From Liolophura sinensis (taxonomy: Eukaryota > Mollusca > Polyplacophora > Chitonida > Chitonidae): 64,000 nucleotides of DNA. The notes below the pieces were generated by a model, which saw only the letters and a list, made by a program, of their open reading frames with translations, made no database searches and had not been told where the DNA came from. Position numbers and translations under genes: made by a program. The DNA lies in NCBI RefSeq assembly GCF_032854445.1, contig NC_088296.1, forward strand, positions 2,503,246-2,567,245, in the 5' to 3' direction. Positions 61,239 to 64,000 of this stretch are shown piece by piece. Every line of letters starts with the position of its first letter. Position 1 is the stretch's first letter.

Positions 61239-63800
61239 GACTTCAGATCAACCTGTTCGAAGGACATATATATACATGTACGATGGATTGCAATATCATC
61301 GTCTTAACATTTAAATCTTTCACACGATGTACATCCTAAATTGAACATTACACTCTGACTACATTATTTTCATTCATAAACTTCTTATTTTTTATTTTAT
61401 CTTGTTTATCCTGACTGAATGTTTTTGTTGGAACAGCTAGTTCAGTCTGACTCTCACACTGTCAAATCTGCGAAAACGTAGCTTGTACATCAACTTCCGG
61501 ATAAACAGACGTAATAATTTCTACCCTTGAGGCAAATTCACCGTCTATGTCGGACTGTCAACGTCTGTTGCCTATTCAGGAAGCATTTATGTTACGACTG
61601 TGGACGGCAATTTTGACACACGATTCGGTATAAGCGTGGAATACCTGGGGTAAGTGTCAACAACGCTTTGCCCATTTGCGTTTTTTTCCAACACGACGGT
61701 CAGTCAAATAGGTTAAGACGGTCCACAATTGTCTGCACCCTGTTACTCTTCAGATCCCTTACACAGGCTGAACCCGTTTTCAGCTAGTCGTTTATTCAAA
61801 ACCGCATCTCAGTCTGTGTGAAATAGGTCATGTTTACCGCCAAGCTTACTGTCCGCAAATCAATTGACAAACACATTTTAGCTTACTGTCCGCAAAACAA
61901 TTGACAAACACATTTTTCTACACATTTTTATCAACAGAGTGAGCTGGTTATACATCCAAAATTGTCACGACAAACCACATTAACCTTTCCGGTCGAAGAG
62001 CCTGTTAAGATTTCAGACGTGACCATCCTTGTTGTGGCGAGTAATTGAATTCCGGACAAAGCGAAGGCCACAAGAGATTGTAAGTTTTACATTTTGTGAC
62101 AGTTAGCTCACTGTAAGCGTGTTGTGTCCTTTTATTCCCATTTTATTTTGCCCAAAAGATCCTCTCTTTGAAGCGACAAAACCGTCTGACCAAGCAGGAC
62201 ATATGTCTGGAAGAATCCAGTGGAAACAGTTGATCGTTGACCGTTGTTGTTGTTATGCCCTCTCATTTTAGGCTTAGCAGCATATAAAATGCATTCGTTG
62301 CGCTACGTGTAAGATTAAGACGACCACTGAGAATGACTTGTAGGTCGAAGGTTCGAATCCAGTTCATGTCTTATTTTTTAATTTTTTTTGGTTTTTCACC
62401 AGTCTAGGGCTATCTTCGTACATGGTTAGCCCAAATCTAAGCTGGACGTACTTACCAAAGCCCACGGGTTTCCACAGACTGGTGGCAAAACTTTCACACT
62501 TTTGACCGGAGAGGAAGTCAGCATGATCTGGACATTAGGTTATCCACAGTATCTTCTGTCAGCACTTCTTGACATTCTAGATAGATGGCAGGATCCATAG
62601 AACAAGTTGTTGTGAGCTCTAAATTTTGAAAGAATGTCTCTTCTGTCTTGTTTTAATTAACGTGTAAAATAGATATGAATGGATTGTTAACCTACTGTAC
62701 TGTATTGCTATGTTAGATTGTGTGATTTGACTAGACAGGAAAGAGATTCTCCAAGAAAGCATGTTGTAATGTTGTAAAGACTTTTTATTGATTCATGACC
62801 AGTGAGTTGTAGCACTAAAACCTCCTACAATATCTACCAGCAGCTGGCAGTATGTGGACCCCTATCACGTGAGTGCAGTCAGATGTGTGTAAATAAGTAG
62901 CAGAAACCTTATGTATGTCACTGGTCACAAATTGTCCAAAAAAAAACTAAATCCAGCTAGTTTCCTGGAAAGTTTTTAGTGGTACATGTATTTCATCGGA
63001 CACATGCTTCATTTTACTGATTTCTTTGCCTTTAATTAAAGATAAGAGGTTTGCCAGATTTTAGGCTCTCTAGCTTCCTTGACTCATAAACTGGAGAGCT
63101 GTCAAAGAAATGAAAAATTCCGTCAGTCAACATAAAAACCGACATTAAAATGGAAATGAGGAGCCTGAATAAACACATGAACTCTGCATGTTTCAGTATA
63201 ATTCAACGAGCTGAATGATCTCCCTCCTTATTTGAACATTGTGACATTTGCCTTGTAAGTCGACTGAATGAACGTCAGAAATGTAAGAGATGGAGGTAGC
63301 GCATTTAACACTGTTGAATTGGTTTCAGTATATGTCAGGTAGAGATGTGAAGAGTAAATTTACACGATGGGAAGTGTGCCCCTGATTAGGTAGAATAGCT
63401 TGTACAGGGACGTTTGTGGTATAAATGATGTAAATGTTTACCTTTGACTACATGTAAGTTGCCTACTTGGCCTCATTATGAGAGGTGTATTGACCTTACA
63501 ATTGTGTCTCCAGGTAGGATTGTCAGGTATGATGATATCCCACAGGGAAATTGTAAGTCTCGGTATCAAAAGTGAGATTTTGTGACATTTATTTGCCTGT
63601 TAGAACACACTTTTGAGGTCATTTAGCTATATGTATGTCAGTTCTTAACAATCCAGCATGTGTTGAACATCTGCTGACATCTAACCCTCAGACCTCTTCA
63701 TAGTGCAGCTATGGTTAGGCTGTAGAGACCTGGTCAGTCACTGCTAAAATTTGTCTGTGTACGCATTCCTCTTACAGTGGATGTTCTCTACCCATATGTC
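61239..63800. other. STX17 upstream region, no further gene recognised
   Basis: It must contain the STX17 promoter. A TATATATA run at 61266-61273 is too close to the ATG (about 30 nt) for a normal leader. Plus-strand GGG|GTAAGTG near 61648 is a donor-like site that could belong to a divergent transcript, but no coding exon supports this. A tRNA B-box-like GGTTCGAATCC at 62350 is followed by SINE-like GGAGAGGAAGTCAGCATGAT at 62508-62527. Confidence 0.4.
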
Positions 63801-63905
63801 TACATCACTGCCACCACTAGCAAAATTTGTACAGAAACCTTGAACAATCCCCTAGGTCACCAGGGTCACAGTGATGCCGCAGGAAGTGATGTTAGAAAAC
63901 TCAAG
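63801..63905 (+). repeat. dispersed repeat R-A, copy 2
   Basis: ACATCACTGCCACCACTAGC, AAAATTTGTACA, AGGTCACCAGGGTCACAG and GGAAGTGATGTTAGAAAAC; the same order as the minus-strand copy at 13866-13951. A short third match (TACATCACTGCCACCACTAG) lies near 13653-13672. Stop codons interrupt every long frame. Confidence 0.6.
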
Positions 63906-64000
63906 AACTGAGCATTTGTTTCTGATAATAATTGATACATATCCATCCTCCGGATCTGAAGTATTCACATCATGTTTCTAGGCAACATTTGAAACAATTT

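Noticed and set aside
61600..61660. first exon of a divergent gene sharing the STX17 promoter
   Set aside because: Only a donor-like GGGGTAAGTG is visible; no coding exon on the plus strand follows within the window.

Overview
The window reads as nuclear DNA of a lophotrochozoan animal, most likely a mollusc. It has intron-rich genes, abundant minisatellites, many copies of a tRNA-derived SINE whose tail resembles elements common in mollusc genomes (species not identifiable), and miR-92 genes with the invertebrate-type mature sequence. No bacterial, plasmid, CRISPR or phage feature is present. Nearly all short ORFs are chance readings of repeats or non-coding DNA; real coding sequence had to be assembled from exons.

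Region by region: 1-5.7 kb is non-coding and carries SINE copies. 5.7-14.6 kb holds five miR-92 hairpins on the + strand. The first (about 6.24-6.30 kb) is flanked upstream by a tandem array that looks like its own 5' arm and downstream by decayed copies of its 3' arm. The other four lie at 12.4-14.3 kb. 21.6-29.25 kb holds a three-exon minus-strand gene for a 758-residue TPR-MYND-SET-MYND protein (SMYD-type lysine methyltransferase family); its first intron is mostly tandem repeats. 30-44 kb has no recognisable gene but has many tandem arrays (145-bp, 169-bp, about 150-bp, 75-bp, 59-bp and 48-bp units). 45.2-61.24 kb is a complete seven-exon minus-strand syntaxin-17 gene (STX17, 317 residues), the SNARE that drives autophagosome-lysosome fusion. 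Its introns hold at least five separate minisatellites. 61.3-64 kb is the STX17 upstream region and has no recognised gene.

The most unusual signal is in STX17 intron 3. A 67-bp unit repeated about 52 times consists of the last about 46 nt of exon 3, including the codons for the W-E-H-L LC3-interacting motif, plus the 5' splice site and the first intronic bases. The cell therefore faces dozens of tandem splice donors, and at least one downstream donor (copy 3) would extend the protein in frame by 44 residues with two further WEHLRE motifs. Together with the miR-92 array, the window shows two cases where a minisatellite appears to have grown out of a functional element.

All exon junctions given were checked by eye for GT/AG signals and reading phase. 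Protein identities rest on recognition of family motifs, not on a database search.
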